This document shows, piece after piece, positions 11,942-25,456 of a stretch of DNA of 64,000 nucleotides. The DNA comes from Podocnemis expansa (taxonomy: Eukaryota; Chordata; Testudines; Podocnemididae). The notes below the pieces were generated by a model that did no database searches, was not told the origin of the DNA, and saw only the letters and a list, made by a program, of their open reading frames with translations. Both the position numbers and the translations under genes were made by a program. Numbering within the stretch: the first letter of the stretch is position 1; the number at the start of each line of letters is the position of its first letter. Where the stretch lies: the NCBI GenBank assembly GCA_007922195.1, contig ML681967.1, positions 10,990,858 through 11,054,857 of the forward strand, given 5' to 3'.

Positions 11942-13426
11942 AAGTAACAGTGTTTCTTTTATATTGATGCGTAAATAGCAGTTTGATAGTTATCTCTGGC
12001 GCCTCATCAAATATGGCCTTTGTTAGTTTCTGCTTAAACACACAACGTCTCAAAACACAAGCTCACTTTCACAATTACACAGTGAAACAAGGTTCACAAG
12101 TATCACAGCTGGGCTCTCACTTCAGTTCATCCTTACATCTCACTGACGGGTGATGCTGCGCCCCTTACATACCCACAAGGGCCTGGATGACAGCAATCTA
12201 GGCAGTTCGAGGAAAATATTCTTCTCAGAAAGTCCAGAAGGTTCCACAAGATTCTAGAGAAGTCCAAAATATTACAAGAGGTTGGTGAAAAATGAATCCA
12301 CACAGGATACCAGAAACACATTAGTTCAAACTTTCCATTTTTCCTTTTGTCACTAATAAAAACAGTTCCCAAGCCCGAATTCCCATGAGCCCCACACCCC
12401 AGGCAGTCACCTGGGTTGCTAAGTCTCTAAATCTGACCCTGAGGGGGAATGAGAGAGGTATGAAGATCTCTTACAGAGACTTCTTCAACTCAGAACTCAG
12501 GAAGACTCAGCAGGCGTGGAAGTGGCCATGCAAACTAATTGTGCCTATACGAGTCCTTCTCCCAGCATTGCACTCTGCCTCCATACCCAAGGAGTCCAAC
12601 CGACTCTTCATCTCTCCTCACGCAGATCTGCAAAGCCCAACAGGCAGAGGAATCCCAAGCCGCCAACTTGCTGGGTGTCCACTTGTTAGGGGCTGAAAAC
12701 AAAACAGCTCAAGGGACTAGCCACTTAAGGATCCCCTCTTTCACCTCCCAGAGACCTATGGAGGTGACAAATGCTACCTACAACTTCAGCGACAGTGCCC
12801 TTGGAACCAACCTCATCTAGAAAAGCACCCTGCAGCCTGGCTGGGGCAGGCCAAGGGACACTGACATAAGCCATGCTCTTGCAAGCCTCAGACAGGTGCC
12901 TGCCAAATAAAGATGGTGAAAAATCTGCTCCTCATACTGGAAACAACAGCTGCAGGAACTGGCAGGGGGGCACTGGGACACACTGATCCATCCGGGGAGG
13001 CGACAATTCCCTATACCTGTCCCCTAAAGTCTATAGGGGAGAGGAGAGTGAATCCACATCATCCTTAGACAAGAAATGGCCAGCCTCCTGAGTTCTCCCC
13101 CCCACCACTGCAACAAAGAGCTGTCTCATGGGAAGATCTAAAACTCTTTCATAAAGATACAGCAAAGCTCACACCACCACAGGAAGCAGGTGGGCTACAA
13201 CCGATCCAGTTCATTACACCATCAGGTAACTGAGTCATACACAGACAGCATGACTTGCCCATCACATCAGTGGAAAGAGAATCCATGAGGCCCAACTCCT
13301 GGCTCCCAAACGCAAAGCAAAACAGCAGCACAACCCTTTTTATGAGGGACAGAGACATAGCTATACCGCTGCATCACGTTTAGCACACGTAGCCCCGGTG
13401 GACTGCCTCTCTTTGTCCCGGCCAGT

Positions 13427-13555
13427 GCCTCCAGAGGCAAGCCCAGAGCATCTCATGAAGTGGGACTTTCTACCACGAAAGCTCATGCAAAAAATAAATC
13501 TATTAGTCTTAAAGTGCCACACGACTCCTTGGTTTTTTGTTTTTTTTTTTTTACC
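13427..13555 (+). mobile_element. Family A element, right arm only
   Basis: The plus strand reads CTCATGAAGTGGGACTTTCT, then ACCACGAAAGCTCATGC, then AAATAAATCTATTAGTCTTA, then AAGTGCCACACGACTCCTTG. This is the ribozyme-bearing arm with one core substitution (CTCATGA for CTGATGA) and a mismatch in stem II. It ends in a T-rich tract and lacks the usual GACTAACACGGCT end. Confidence 0.7.
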
Positions 13556-15576
13556 AGGGCTTGAGGCTGAACCTGGAGATGCAGCCATGTGGGCAGCAAA
13601 TGGGAGGAGACACAGCAGCCTCAGTGGTTTCAAATCCCCTCCCTGACATATGGACAGGTATTAATGGATGCATGGAGCACTGTGGCTCAGCTTACAGCCC
13701 CAAGTTAGGTCGGGATTGGCAACCCAAAAGAGAAGAAGAGCCATTTTTAAAAATTCCTTCAATAACCAACTGTTTTAAGAGTCGCAATGGTATAGCCTCC
13801 TGCTAGAGGGAGAAGCCCAGATCCGGGGGAAGCCTGGAGCCTGACACGGCCCCTTCCAGGGTCCCCGGGGGACAGGGGCTGGAGCCAGCCATGGGCTGCC
13901 CCTATGGTCCTGTGGTGGCAGAGGATGCACATAGCCTGGAGCCATAAGGGGGCAGCCAAAGGGCCACACACAGGATGCAGACCCCTGAACTAGGTGCCTA
14001 TCGGTGTCTCTTGCCTTCACCCAGAAACACTGTAATGTCAGCGCACCCTTGATGGCTTTCCCCTCACACAGCCCTGGGAAGCTGGGTACTTCTACCATTC
14101 CCATTCATTGTACAAATGTGGAGCTGAGCTCTGGGAACCAAGTATGCTGGTTCACCTTGAACATCCCACACTGGCTGCTGGGGACTGGCTAAACCTCCCC
14201 TGTCTCTCCTCTGCCTGTGTATGTGGATCCAATTGCACAGGCCCGCCTTTGCCATCCCTGAATCCAGAGAGCTGATCCAGCTTGTCCTGCCATTGGCTGA
14301 AGGCCACCTGATCAGATGTGACAGTCCCCCGCTTCCCAGCTGCTCCTGCCCTTCCCACCCACCACATTCATCCCCTGCCCCCAGTCTCTCTGCAGCATGC
14401 CTGCTGCTCATCGAGGGGAGGTCCCCAGCACTGTCAAGCCAGAACCTGCTATAAATAAACACGGCACTCAACGGCATCTGCTTATCCCCCAGACAGCCAG
14501 GGAGGAGACCTCCCAGGGCAGCAGGTGCACCGACCCCAGGGCAGGCTGCATGGTACTGCTGACAATCAAACCACAGCAACATTGGCATCTCAAGCGTGTG
14601 GAGCCACCGGGCTTTGAGGGAAAAACAGGACATGCCTGGAAAGGCAGCTCATGCCTGTGAGATGAGGTGAGTGCGGCTCGCAACTGCATGGACAGCGACA
14701 GATGGGACTTCATTCAATGCCCAGCCCCTCCCTGAGCACGACAGTGGCATGCTGTATTTTGCGGCACAGAACCAGCACACAGTTAAGGAAGCGGGGCCGC
14801 TGTGCAGGAAGATGAAAAAGACTACACTACCCATCATGCAACAGAGAGGGACGCCTGGCCAGGCAGGATTCCCTCCCAGGCCAGAGTGAGTGGCAGCACT
14901 TCAAGGGGTCTTGCCTCTGTATGGCTGCATCCAGCTGACAGAGGCCCTGTGCCAGGCCAAGCCCCCTTCAGCATGGGACTTTTAACAATTCTCACACTGT
15001 TCTTGCCGCCTTGACCTCTGGAGATATATGACCTCACTGGCGAAGCATCAACCCAGCATTTCTCCCATCCAGGCAGGCGAAGCGTGGGTGCTGAGCGGCG
15101 GATGCACAGACAAGTGCCCCAGAGCACAGTGAAGGAAAGCCAATCACTCTCTGAAATCCGGGTCCCGGCCTACAAGTGGCACTGAAATTAGAGTTTTAAG
15201 GATCCCCTTTAACATGAATCTTATTCATTAATGACATGCTCACATCCCTCACTGTGGCATATTTTTGAAGCGCTTAAAGGCAGCGGCTTTGAAATGCTAG
15301 ACTCCAGGATTCACGCCAACTTCCACAGCTGGCCACAGCATGCCAGGCACTCCGCCACAAAGAGGGGCAGGCCGTTGGCCTATTGCGAGCTCGAGGGCCA
15401 GGCCTAATTTGCAAGTGCAAACAGAGGCACTTTCAGGAAAAAGAACCCTCAACATTTGCTTGTGCTGGGATCTTCTTGGAGAAAAGCACAATCCAGATGC
15501 AAAGTCCTCTTGGGCATCCTCACAGCCCTTCCCAGGAACAGCAGTGAATGGGACAGAAGGCAGAGGAGACATCAGA

Positions 15577-15670
15577 GAGGCAGTGTGGTCCAGTGGTTAG
15601 GGCACTGGACTGGGTGTTTTAGACCCAGCTCCCTGCCATTGTCTTGCTCACCTCTTGCTCTGTCATCCTC
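15577..15670 (+). repeat. tRNA-derived (MIR/CORE-like) SINE 5' part
   Basis: The sequence GGTCCAGTGGTTAGGGCACT followed by GGACTGGG is a tRNA-like A-box region as seen in MIR/CORE SINEs. It breaks off into a hAT fragment at about 15680. Confidence 0.6.
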
Positions 15671-15679
15671 TCTAGCCCT

Positions 15680-15830
15680 AACCCTAAAGCTATTTCCTAC
15701 GGCCCTCAATGACACTATTGTTACGATATTTGCGATATCATTGTATGTAAAGGTTTACGCTATGCAGACCTCAGGCTAATGTACTAGTCCTCACATGGCC
15801 CTCGTGGTGATTTGGGTTTGAGACCCCTAG
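15680..15830 (-). mobile_element. Non-autonomous hAT fragment (CAGGGGTCTCAAAC family)
   Basis: It shares CTAAAGCTATTTCCT, ACACTATTGTTAC and TATCATTGTATG with the copy at 49514-49699, and ends with the terminal repeat GGGTTTGAGACCCCTAG. The other terminus is missing, so it is truncated. Confidence 0.7.
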
Positions 15831-16029
15831 TGTAGACCCTATTGCTGCTAACTTCACCCATCATCAGACAATCCAGCTCCCTCACAGGTGGTGGTTCGGA
15901 TGATAAATTAATTCTTCTGTTCACTTCACATTCCCTGCATCAGGGGGTTAGGTTGGCATAGCTCCGTCCTTTCAGTTGCAGATTTTTCATACCCCCAAGA
16001 TGCATAGCTACGCTGAGGTATGCTTCTAG

Positions 16030-16148
16030 TATAAACAGCCCTCTGCCTTGTCTATTTAGACTGTAAACACTTTGGGCCAGGGACCGACTGTCACCAGATA
16101 CAGAGCCTAACACAGTGGGGCTGGAACACACATGCTAATAAATGGTGC
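16030..16148 (+). repeat. SINE 3' tail
   Basis: It contains CTTGTCTATTTAGACTGTAA, then ACTTTGGGCCAGGGACCGAC, then AGCCTAACACAGTGGGGCTG and a terminal GCTAATAAATGG. This is the same tail family as at 7725-7840 and 31200-31330. Confidence 0.6.
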
Positions 16149-16844
16149 TGTGGAAGATGAAAAGGACAGGGGAAGGATGGGGAAGATCATCTTAAAAACC
16201 CCACCTGGGGCTGCTGGAATACAGCTGGTGCCACACTGGCTTGCCCCTTAAACCAGCCCTGCTTTTCCACAAGTCTATGAGACCCCCAGCCTTTCTGGGT
16301 TCTGAACTCTGCAACATGGTTTCCACAGTGAGGGGTGCAACCTGCAAACTCTGCCTTCTGTTGGGTCTGCCTGAACAAAACACTTGCCTGGTCAGCGCTG
16401 CAAGTCTAGACAAAGCATGGTCTTTAGACACATACCTGCCAGGGATGGCCTATATCAAGACTCTAGTTGTGCTTGGTCCTGCATCGGTACAAGGGGCTCG
16501 ACCAAAAGGCCTCTTAGGGTCTCCTCCAGCGTTACGTTGCCATGAGTCTGTCTTCATGGCCATCAGCTTCAGTGACCACAACCAGCAAAGCACTTCTGCA
16601 TGGCCACTACCGATGGTCAGTCACAGGGTGGAGGAAAAACAAACCTATCACCATAAAGGAAGATGCCACTGTCAGGAAAAAAGACATGAGAATTGCCTAA
16701 CTGGCCACAGCATAGACAATCAGCAGCACTGAGGAGACAGATAGATAGAAGCTAACTGCCAACTGCTGCTATCAAAGGAGAAGAGGAAGCTTCCAGACAA
16801 GAAAGACACAGAGGGAAGGTTATCAAGGGCCACTCACTGTCATC

Positions 16845-16915
16845 TCAGCCTTGTCACTTCCCCTCTGTGAGTCAGTTTCCCCATCTGTAAAACAAACAAT
16901 TCTGCAAGCCACTTT
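16845..16915 (+). repeat. MIR-type SINE body fragment
   Basis: CTGTGAGTCAGTTTCCCCAT followed by CTGTAAAAC is the MIR body. No head or tail is recognisable. Confidence 0.55.
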
Positions 16916-17389
16916 AAGGTCTAGAGATGAAGGCAGATCCCCAGGTGGACTGGATTTCCCAGCCTTTACGGGATCCTTTTCTGCCTCGACATGATTCTTT
17001 TCAACGGGGCATCTTGCTCCGGACCAGAATCACACTGAGCAATGCCGGTCTCCAACTTGCAAAAATCATGACTGCAATGTGGTACAAAAGCCAGGCTCCT
17101 TCTCCTGGTGCATTACCTGACCCCAGTGTCCCCAGCATTGTGGGACTGTGGAAAACACGTGCCCAAGGGGCCGGATTAAGACAGGGACTTTCACAACCCT
17201 TTGCCCTCCCATCTCCTTCATCAGCAGCTCTCCAACCACTGTTGAGAACGTTCACTACAGGCTTGTGCACACAGAGACCCTGCTGGCTAGCACAGAACTC
17301 TTTGCGAGCCAGGTAATTATTTCAGAATAGAGTTTCCACCAAGGAACTTATTCCTCTGTAGCTGGAGAGTGAATGACACCAGCCCTTCA

Positions 17390-17450
17390 CACACCAGGCT
17401 GGATGATCCTGATGGCCTCTTCCAGCCTTGGAATCAATGGATAGTTATTC
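17390..17450 (+). repeat. CR1 LINE 3' end
   Basis: GGCTGGATGATCCTGATGGC, CTCTTCCAGCCTTGGAATC and AATGGATAG match the terminal part of CR1 (GACTAGATGATC, CTTCCAGCCCT, CTATGAT). Confidence 0.7.
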
Positions 17451-17514
17451 TACAACTTCTGAATCAGTTTCCCTACGTATGGAAGCCCTAGTTCTTACAG
17501 TAGTCCTGCAATGC

Positions 17515-17615
17515 GCACCTTTCATTTTACAAACAGGGAAACTGAGGCTAAGGGATTTACACACAGTAAGTGGGTGGCAAAGCTGGAAAAAGAATCCAGG
17601 AGTCCTAGCGCAGAA
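17515..17615 (-). repeat. MIR-type SINE fragment
   Basis: Plus-strand CAGGGAAACTGAGGCTAAGG, TTTACACACAGTAAGTGGG and CAAAGCTGGAAAAAGAATCC are the reverse complement of consecutive MIR landmarks. Confidence 0.7.
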
Positions 17616-17652
17616 AATACTTCCTCTCCTTTGCTTAAAGTACATTAGATAT

Positions 17653-17987
17653 TTCATTGCACTGCTTCAGGGCTTAACAGGGACTTTGGATTTTTCTCTC
17701 ATTACAACAAGTGATTTGACCTCATCCTCCTCTAGATGCTGTTCCCCAGTGTTTGAATCTTTATAATTGCTTTGACTTGCTGTTACAGTATGACCTGATC
17801 CCATGATGTGCACTTCCCTGCATTTGTTTCCTCCAATTCTGTAAGTTCCCCATCTTCTAAGTGTCTGACGAAGCGCAATTTTCTCCCACGAAAGCTCATG
17901 CAATAAATACATAAATTTGTTAGTCTTTAAGTGCCACAGGACTCTGTTTGTTTTACTGAATTAGATTAACAGGGCTGCCCCTTTGGA
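17653..17987 (+). mobile_element. Family A element, long copy with target duplication
   Basis: An 11-bp direct repeat, ACATTAGATAT, lies at 17642-17652 and 17988-17998. The 335-bp copy ends in the family's 3' end (GAATTAGATTAACAGGGCTG, CCCCTTTGGAA). Its body matches the right half of the 28-kb copy (TATGACCTGATCC, TTCTGTAAGTTCCCCATCTT). The ribozyme-like region keeps CTGACGA and GAAAGCTCATGC, but stem II is broken (GCGCAA against TCCCAC). This copy has a single arm, so the palindrome is not obligatory. Confidence 0.8.
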
Positions 17988-20900
17988 ACATTAGATATCT
18001 GTTTCATGCAGAGTTTGGATTGAATGAAAGGGAGCTTTTTGAAAAATTGAGTTGAAAAGGTAAAAATCTGGTTTTAATTAGGGAATGAAGTGGAGAAGGA
18101 CGGGGAAAGATGGATTCAGACAGCTCTGTATGGACACTCAGGAAAATCAAAGAGGTGTAGGAATCTTGGGCAGTGCAGGCCAGTGCAGGGAATGGAGACT
18201 TACGAACTAGTCTCCCCTTCCCAGATCCTTGCGACCTCAGTGGTGCAAAACTCAGTTCATGTGGCCTTCCATGGGATGACAGTAAACCCAGCCGCTGAAT
18301 CACAGCCTGCAGAGGGGACAGGACGCATCAACTGCCCCGTCAGAGCCCCTGTTCCCTTTGAGCTGCCTGCTCTGGGAGTCTCCCCGGGTTTGTTCCAGCA
18401 GTCAGCAAGCCAGGGAACAAAGGGCAGTGGCTGCACAAAAATAGAAAAGTCTTTATTAATTTATAGTGCAGATTTAGGGCAGCATGAAGCCTCCGGACAG
18501 CAGCTCCTCATGGCCCTACAACAGCTGTTCCTGAAGGCTAAAAATACTTGGGAAAGGGGAACTGAAGCAAGGGTCGTGAGGAAGAAGAGGGGACAGTACC
18601 ACAGGGAGGAAGAGATTAGAGATAAGATGCTGCCTTGTTACATAACAGCACCATGCCCAGTAAAGACTCTGTTTCTCTGCTCACCCTGCTCCAACACAGC
18701 ACCCAGCAGTGCCAAGAGAGGCCCTTGTCATGGCCTGGCACCTGGGAGCCAGCAGCACCCAAACAGGATTTCTTCCTGCGCTGGCACCCAGTCATCCTAA
18801 GATGGAGCCCTGGCCTGCACACCACCTCCCCCACGACGTCACAGCGTTGCACCTCAGAACCAGCAGCACCAAGATGTGGTGCCATCATCCAGGCAACACC
18901 TGGAGCCAACACGCTACGCAAGACCACAGCCCAGCGACCTGATCACATCTCCTCCTAAGAGCATACGAGCAAGCACCACCCAGAAGCAGCAGCCCAGCTC
19001 AATGTGGCAGAGAGGCAGGAACCAAGGAGGGCTTATGGCTCCTTGGGGTGGCTTGCAGCATTCCTCAGAGTGAGAAGCTGAGACATGTTTTGGGGAACAC
19101 ATTCCCCCCCTCAGTGCCCCCTTGCTAGGTGAGCCAGCTGGGCCTGGCCCATGAGTTGTGGATCTAGTGAAACAACCCTGCTGCACCGCAGATTCCTGTC
19201 TCCTGGCCAGCCAGAGGGTTGGCTGTGCTCTGGAACCAGGAACCAGAAGCCACAGAGCGGCCCAAAGAGGATCAAAAATGCTCAGGCAGATTCTAGATTG
19301 TGGTCAATCCCCAGGAAGTCTCCCTAGCTCTCTGCATCTGCAATTTACTGCAATAATACTCAGTGCTGGTACGGCACGAGAGACTGAAATCAACCAGCCT
19401 TTGCCCAATCTAATGACGCCCCTGGGAATGAGGGAGGGTGTTTTTATTTCCACCTCACAGGTGCAGAAACTGCTTCACAGGGGGAGATATGGGTTGCTCC
19501 TTCAGGATACTCAGTGGAGGATGGGAGCACCAGACCCCAGCACCTAGTGCTGTTCTCTCCCTGCTGATTAATGCCGTCCTTCTGGCAAACAGCAATTTTA
19601 AATATTTCTAACTTACCCCCTGTCTTGGTGGCCAAGCACTAAAGGCAAGCTGTGCAGCCTGCCCAAACATGACCCCACGAGCTGGAAGACTCCAGTGCAG
19701 GGGCCATCAGACCATAGGTCCATCCTGTGCCAAACAGCACCATTTCCACCAGGCTAGTGTCGCTGCCTGGCGCTCTTCTCCAGAGCTGCAAAATGCACCC
19801 AACCCGTGGGGACCAAAACCTGACGCCCACGCAGCGCCTGGCTGCTCACATGTCTCCCACCCAGTCACGCTCTCAGCAGAGCCATGAAGGAGCCACGGTT
19901 CAACGCACCGGTCACGGCGTTCAGAGGAGCAGCTGCAGCACTTCTCTTTCCCCCACCTGCACCCCTAGCCAGGTGCCTCACTTGGGCTAGTTTAGTTCCA
20001 GGCTTGGATTTTTTCAGCACGGAGGAAACAGGGAGAGACTGGGATTTCTGCAGCCAAGTGGCAAATTCTAAGGAACCTGTCTCCACCCGCTAAGCTGAGC
20101 CTGTTCAGAGCTGGACTGTGCTCTCCTACAGCTTGAAACCCTCAGGCCCAGCAGGTTGGGACTTCAGAGAGGGAGGGCAGGTGGTAGGTGTAAGTGTGAG
20201 GACCCACACAGGGGACATTGCTGACAGCCCATCACACAGGTGAGGTGATAGCCCCCCACCCAGGCCTCAAGCACAATTTTTTGGGCTCAACACAAACTGT
20301 AACAGAGGCCCCCTTCTCCTCTGCCACAATTTCTCAGTTGGGGCCAGGCTCACCAGGGCCTGCTCCGTCTCCTGTAAACGGTACCCTTCCCCCTTTCCCA
20401 TGCCCTGACGCCACCTCAAGCCCTCTCTGCAGCCACTTCTCCTCCCCCAGGAGTGAGGCACACCCTACTTCTGCAATCACATGGTTCCCAGCCACTAGCT
20501 CCCTACACCCACCCACTGAGGTTAGTTTAGACCATCGTTCCCTGCCGCTTCCTGGAAGGAGCAGGGAGTTGACAGAGAGTCTGGGAGAAAGCAGGAAGGT
20601 TTCTGAGGTATCAAGAGCACAGGAGGTGGTGCACAGGAAGGCAGGTGTCCAAAAGAAATCCCAGAACAGAAGCAGCAGAGGATGCACAGAGGAAAGGGAT
20701 CGATAGGGGAGGAAGCCTGGCACTGGAGTGGGGGATGGGAAAGCCTAAGGCAGAAGCTCAATGAAGCTTGTAAGACAATATGGCAGAGTCAAGAATGATG
20801 TGGAGAGCGTGACCAGGGTGGTGGGGAGAGAGCCATCAGTCACAGCTGGGAGGGATCAACAGTGATGCCCTGCGACCTGACCCGAAGAAGAGAGATTGTG

Positions 20901-23462
20901 CGCAACCAGCCAGAAAGAGGGAGGGACACACTGTTCACTGGCATCCCTGGCTGATCAGTCAATGATCTAGTGCTTTTGGTCCCCTTTGAGCAACCCTGTG
21001 GCTCCTGGACCTCAGCCCAACAGGCCCATGGAGCATGGCTGTTCAACAGCAAGGAACGAGACTGGATGGAAGGCGGCAAGGGAAGTGACCAGGGGACAAG
21101 GGAGACGGGATTTAGTAAAAGAGCCAAATGTCTTTGCTGCAGGCTGCTTGCTAAGAGGGTGGAGGATAATTTATGGTGCTACTACGGCGTGTTACTTAGG
21201 TGCAACTAGACAGAAATGGCTGAATCTTGGGGTGACTCACTAGCTGCAAAATCTCTTGTGGCATGGCTGCCCCACTGCTCAGGACTTGGAGCCCAGAACA
21301 CATACAGGAAGTGGCCAATCCTGCACTGGCTCCAGGACACGGACCAGGTGCTCTGATGGCTCTTTTCTGTTTGGAAAGTCATGAGGAATTCAGTCCCCAT
21401 TCTGAACATGAGCATGGGACATCTGCTGCTAACCCATGAGAAAATTTTCTAAGAATTGCTCAAAAGGCTTTCCCTTTACTGTCTGTCTTATCCGGTCCCT
21501 CAGCCTGGGCCAGCATCAACAGAGACAGACGGACAGTACCATTGTTCACCTCCTGCCGAGGCTGAGGTCTTTGCACGGGACTGATTCCCTGAAGTCATCA
21601 GCTGCTAACTAGAAGACACAGAGGAGCCATGTGCACCTTTCACTGGCTGGCAGCTGGGCTCTTACAATGCAGCCTTGCAGAAGATCAGACAACAGCAAAT
21701 GCCCAAGAATGACGGAGCAGTCTCTAGATCTCTTTCCAGGCTGATCAGGTGGCTGGGTTGGGATGGGGAGAAAGGGAAAATTCATGATAGACAGGCCAAC
21801 TGAGAACAAAAAAATATTTTGTTGAGCAACATGTGCCTAGGAAATGAGACCCAACCTGGGAGGTTCCTCACCAGATCACGAGACCCATTGTGCTTGGTGC
21901 TGTAGGGAAATGCCCCCACTTCAAAGACGTCACAAGCTGAGGAACCAATCCTGCCATCAGCTCCAATCCTTGCATGCAGACAGAGCTTCATTGGATTCAG
22001 TGTGGCTCGGCACTTATGCACCCAGGAACTTAGGTGCAAGGCCTAGGCTTGTCAGTGCAGATTATAAACCCCCCAACGCCAAGTTTACACTACAGATAGA
22101 AGATGTGCTAGGCATTCACCCATGTTAAAAGCCCGACGTGGATGGCACACTGCAGTTTTAACACACTAGCTAGTGATGGAAAGCCACAAGTCCCCCAACC
22201 CCAGCATATGCCCCTACCTGCTAAAAGTCTGAAAACAAAAACTACCTTGCCTATACTGGGTTTTAACATGGTCGCAAACACATTAAAAAAATCCACTACT
22301 GTTTCTAAAAGACACAGACAAGCTTTAAGACTTGGAGAATCTGGAGGCTGCTCATTTGATAGGAATCTCTACCACTGCACGAGACTACAGGAAATTCCCT
22401 CTTCATTTTAGTGAGTGGGAGAAGACAGATTCAGAAGACGCTGTTTTCAGTGTGTATTTAAATATCTTGTCTTCCCCCACTACAATAAAAAAGGAGAGCC
22501 ACTGTCAGAGACAACTGGCGCCTGCTGATAGTGGGGAGGCAAAATGAGGGCAGCTGGCTTCCGCAGTGTTACTGAGCATGCTCTGTCTGCGTGAACATGC
22601 TCAGTAAAACCCAAGCTGCAATTCTGAGGGGTATGCCCTCCATCCCCTAAAATCACCTCTGATCACTGTCCCCAAACAAAAGGGCTCTGCTGCTTTTCTT
22701 CCCTGCCTGTGGCCAAAACTTTCCAGAACTAACTCATGGACAAAAAGCCCTTTGCTAGTGAAGAGATAAAGCCACCCAGCAGAGCACCAAGTTCAGCAAA
22801 AAAGACCTCTGGAAACAAGGAAATGAAGAGCTACATTGTATGGCCACACCACCTTGCCTCTGCCCTGCTGGAGCTGGCAGGGTCAGTAGGAATTACACAC
22901 ACACAGTGGCTGCAATCACAGAGTTACCTGGAGCTAGACTGTGTGGCCCAGGACTTACCTGGCACAGCTTGTAAAAGCTGAGGTAGTGAGCAGAGGTTAT
23001 CTGTGGAGCTGGTGAAAACCCTTCAGCCTCACGCCTGCGTGTGTGATCACAGACATGCAAGCATATCTCCAAACACACCGCTTGCCTCTTTTTGGCCTTG
23101 GGCTATGTAGCAGGTTGCAGACTGCACTGCAGGGGTTCAAGGAAGCCACTGAAGGTTTCATAACTGAGCAGGGTGCTAAGTGGGTGATAGCTTGAGAGGA
23201 ACAAAGCACAAATGATCTCCACCTTTTCCTGTATAGTGATAGCAAACCATGATAGAATAGCAGTAAATAGGACACTCATTAAAGCATACTGCCTTTACAA
23301 TATTATTAGCCGGTTAATAATAAATGATTGCCCGTCACTACCCTCGGACACAGTGTAGTTGCAGTCAGGTCAGTCCCAATATTACAGACCCAAAGCACTG
23401 AGTGCATCTCTTTTATTGGACCAGTGCAGTTTTCAAGCAACTTAGTAATCTATATAACTTCC

Positions 23463-23545
23463 AAGAGGGCAGCCGTGTTAGTCTAGTAAAGCAAAAAAAG
23501 CAAGGAGTCTTGTGCCACAAGACTCCTTGCTTTTATTTTTTTTTT
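23463..23545 (+). mobile_element. Family A minimal hairpin copy
   Basis: After the family end GGGCAGCCGTGTTAGTCTAG comes a palindrome: AAAAGCAAGGAGTCTTGTG (23496-23514), one central C, then its exact reverse complement (23516-23534), then a T tract. All internal sequence, including the ribozyme-like region, is missing. Confidence 0.75.
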
Positions 23546-25289
23546 AGTCATCTATAGTCTACCTTGCGCCTGTTTAACTTTCCATTAGTTTAAAACCAGA
23601 TTTCAGTATACACCAGTGCCAAGACTCTATGTGAATATGCAGCTCGCACTTGACTTGGGCCAAGTTAACTCAACAAGGAATCCATCTCATCTAAATTGAT
23701 ACGAGAGGTTTAAATCCAAGTGTCCACAAAGGCTGTGCATGAATTTCAATTAACTGGTTTTAAAATCATGCTTTTAATTAAATGGGTGCATCTTTAGGTA
23801 GGGTCTTGCTTGCCTTCAAAGCTTCAAACACAAGTGTAAAGGAAAATAACTGCCCCAAAACTGCAGCAGAATCTGATCTACACGCTGCTTTGGAAAGAGA
23901 GACTGCAGCCAGAAGTTCTCCAAAACCTGCTATTTCAGGCATTTAAAGTAAAAAGTAATCCACAGAAAATCTAAATATAAGTCATTGGCATATCTCCATT
24001 TATGTGTATCCCTGAAGCCATAGCAACACTATGAGAGAGAGAGTGAAACAGACCATTCTAGTGTCCCCACCCAAGCTGGGGCATGGACGCAAAAACCACC
24101 ACATTATTGCCAGGGCAAACACTAAGTGCTGATGTAGGGCTGGTCCACCCCTAAACCTTATGTTGTCCTAGTTATACATTGCCCCAGGCTGCACAAAATT
24201 TCAAAACAGGGCAACCTGACCCCCCATGACCACAGGCGTCCCTATGTTGATGGACAAATTCTTCCATCGACCTGGCAATCACCTATTTGAAAGGTGGGTT
24301 AACCCATAACGGAAAAACCCTTCAGTCCTTGCAGGAAGCTGTGCTTTGACATACCCTCAGCTTAAGCAGCAATGTCAGTAAAGGCTGTGGGGTTCTTTGC
24401 CAACAAAGTTCTGCCAGGAGAAGCCCTCTTACAGACATTGGGTAGACCCAGTGTTTTGGTTTATTTCGCTTTCCAAACCAGTAAAAGCTACACTGGCAAA
24501 AGTGTTTATGCTCTGGTTTAAAAGAAGCCCAGATCACAGTTGTAACATGTCACCAGCAACAAAGCTATACTGGCCAAAGCCCCAGTGCGAAAGTGGCGAT
24601 GTCGACAGAAGAGCTTTTGTGACACAGTCCATGACATGGAGAGGTGGTGTGAACGTGCCACCCTGAAAGCCCTTCTGTGGCATATGCAGTATCTATATGA
24701 CAGAACCACGCCGGCATAGGCTGGCAGGTAGACACAGCTTGTGTCCACACTGGAAAGATTTGCCCGGTGCAGCTACAGACGCAGAACTCAAGTGCAAGCA
24801 AGGTCTTAGAGTCAAAGGCCTTAAGGGAACAGTGGACAGACGGGAAGTCAGGTAGGACAATAAACAGGCCACCATTACCAGCCAGCACCTGCACCCTAAA
24901 CCCAACAAGAGAAATTAGGCCAAAGTATTACATCCCACAAGAGACGCAGGCAGAGAGTAGGAGGAACCAAAGTGCATCAGCCCCCACAGTGGCAGGGAAA
25001 CAATTATGTGAGATATGCCCAGGTAAGCCTAGCTAGTGACCAGCAGCCATGCAGCAGAAGACGACAAAAATCCTCATGGTTATCGCCATTCCCACTTGGT
25101 CATAGAAGAAAACTGTCCACTTTTAGGTATTACAGACATCAGCAGTGACACCCTAAAGGGTTCTTAAAAACAGGATTAATGCCACAGAGTCCCTGGAATG
25201 ACCACAGTGGCCTGGCCACAGCAAGAGCGTTGCATAGCTCCACTTCACCTTTATTACCTGAACTGCAGTAGTTCCTACCAGCCTTGGCC

Positions 25290-25370
25290 ATGGATCAGGA
25301 TAGCACAGTGCTAGGTGCTGTACAAACAAAAAGACAGTCTCTCCCTTGTAGAGTTCATAATCTCAGTCTT
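25290..25370 (+). repeat. Ancient LINE/SINE 3' tail (GCTGTACAAACA type)
   Basis: GCACAGTGCTAGGTGCTGTA, CAAACAAAAAGACAGTCTCT and TAGAGTTCATAATCTC follow a tail motif common across amniotes. I cannot assign it to a family without a library search. Similar pieces are at 48360-48425, 51755-51830 plus 52675-52770, and 55440-55545. Confidence 0.4.
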
Positions 25371-25456
25371 TGTTCATTGCATTACCATTGCTTGAATAAC
25401 ATTCCCATTTAAATTTCTCCCACCAGGCATGCACATTAAGATCCAGAAGAGGCACT

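Noticed and set aside
16241..16732. A 163-codon plus-strand open frame
   Set aside because: No family resemblance, and adjacent SINE fragments suggest ordinary intronic sequence.
18090..18800. A 236-codon plus-strand open frame in CSK intron 1
   Set aside because: It has no recognisable motif, a composition like that of surrounding DNA, and no splice signals or promoter around it; taken as a chance frame.
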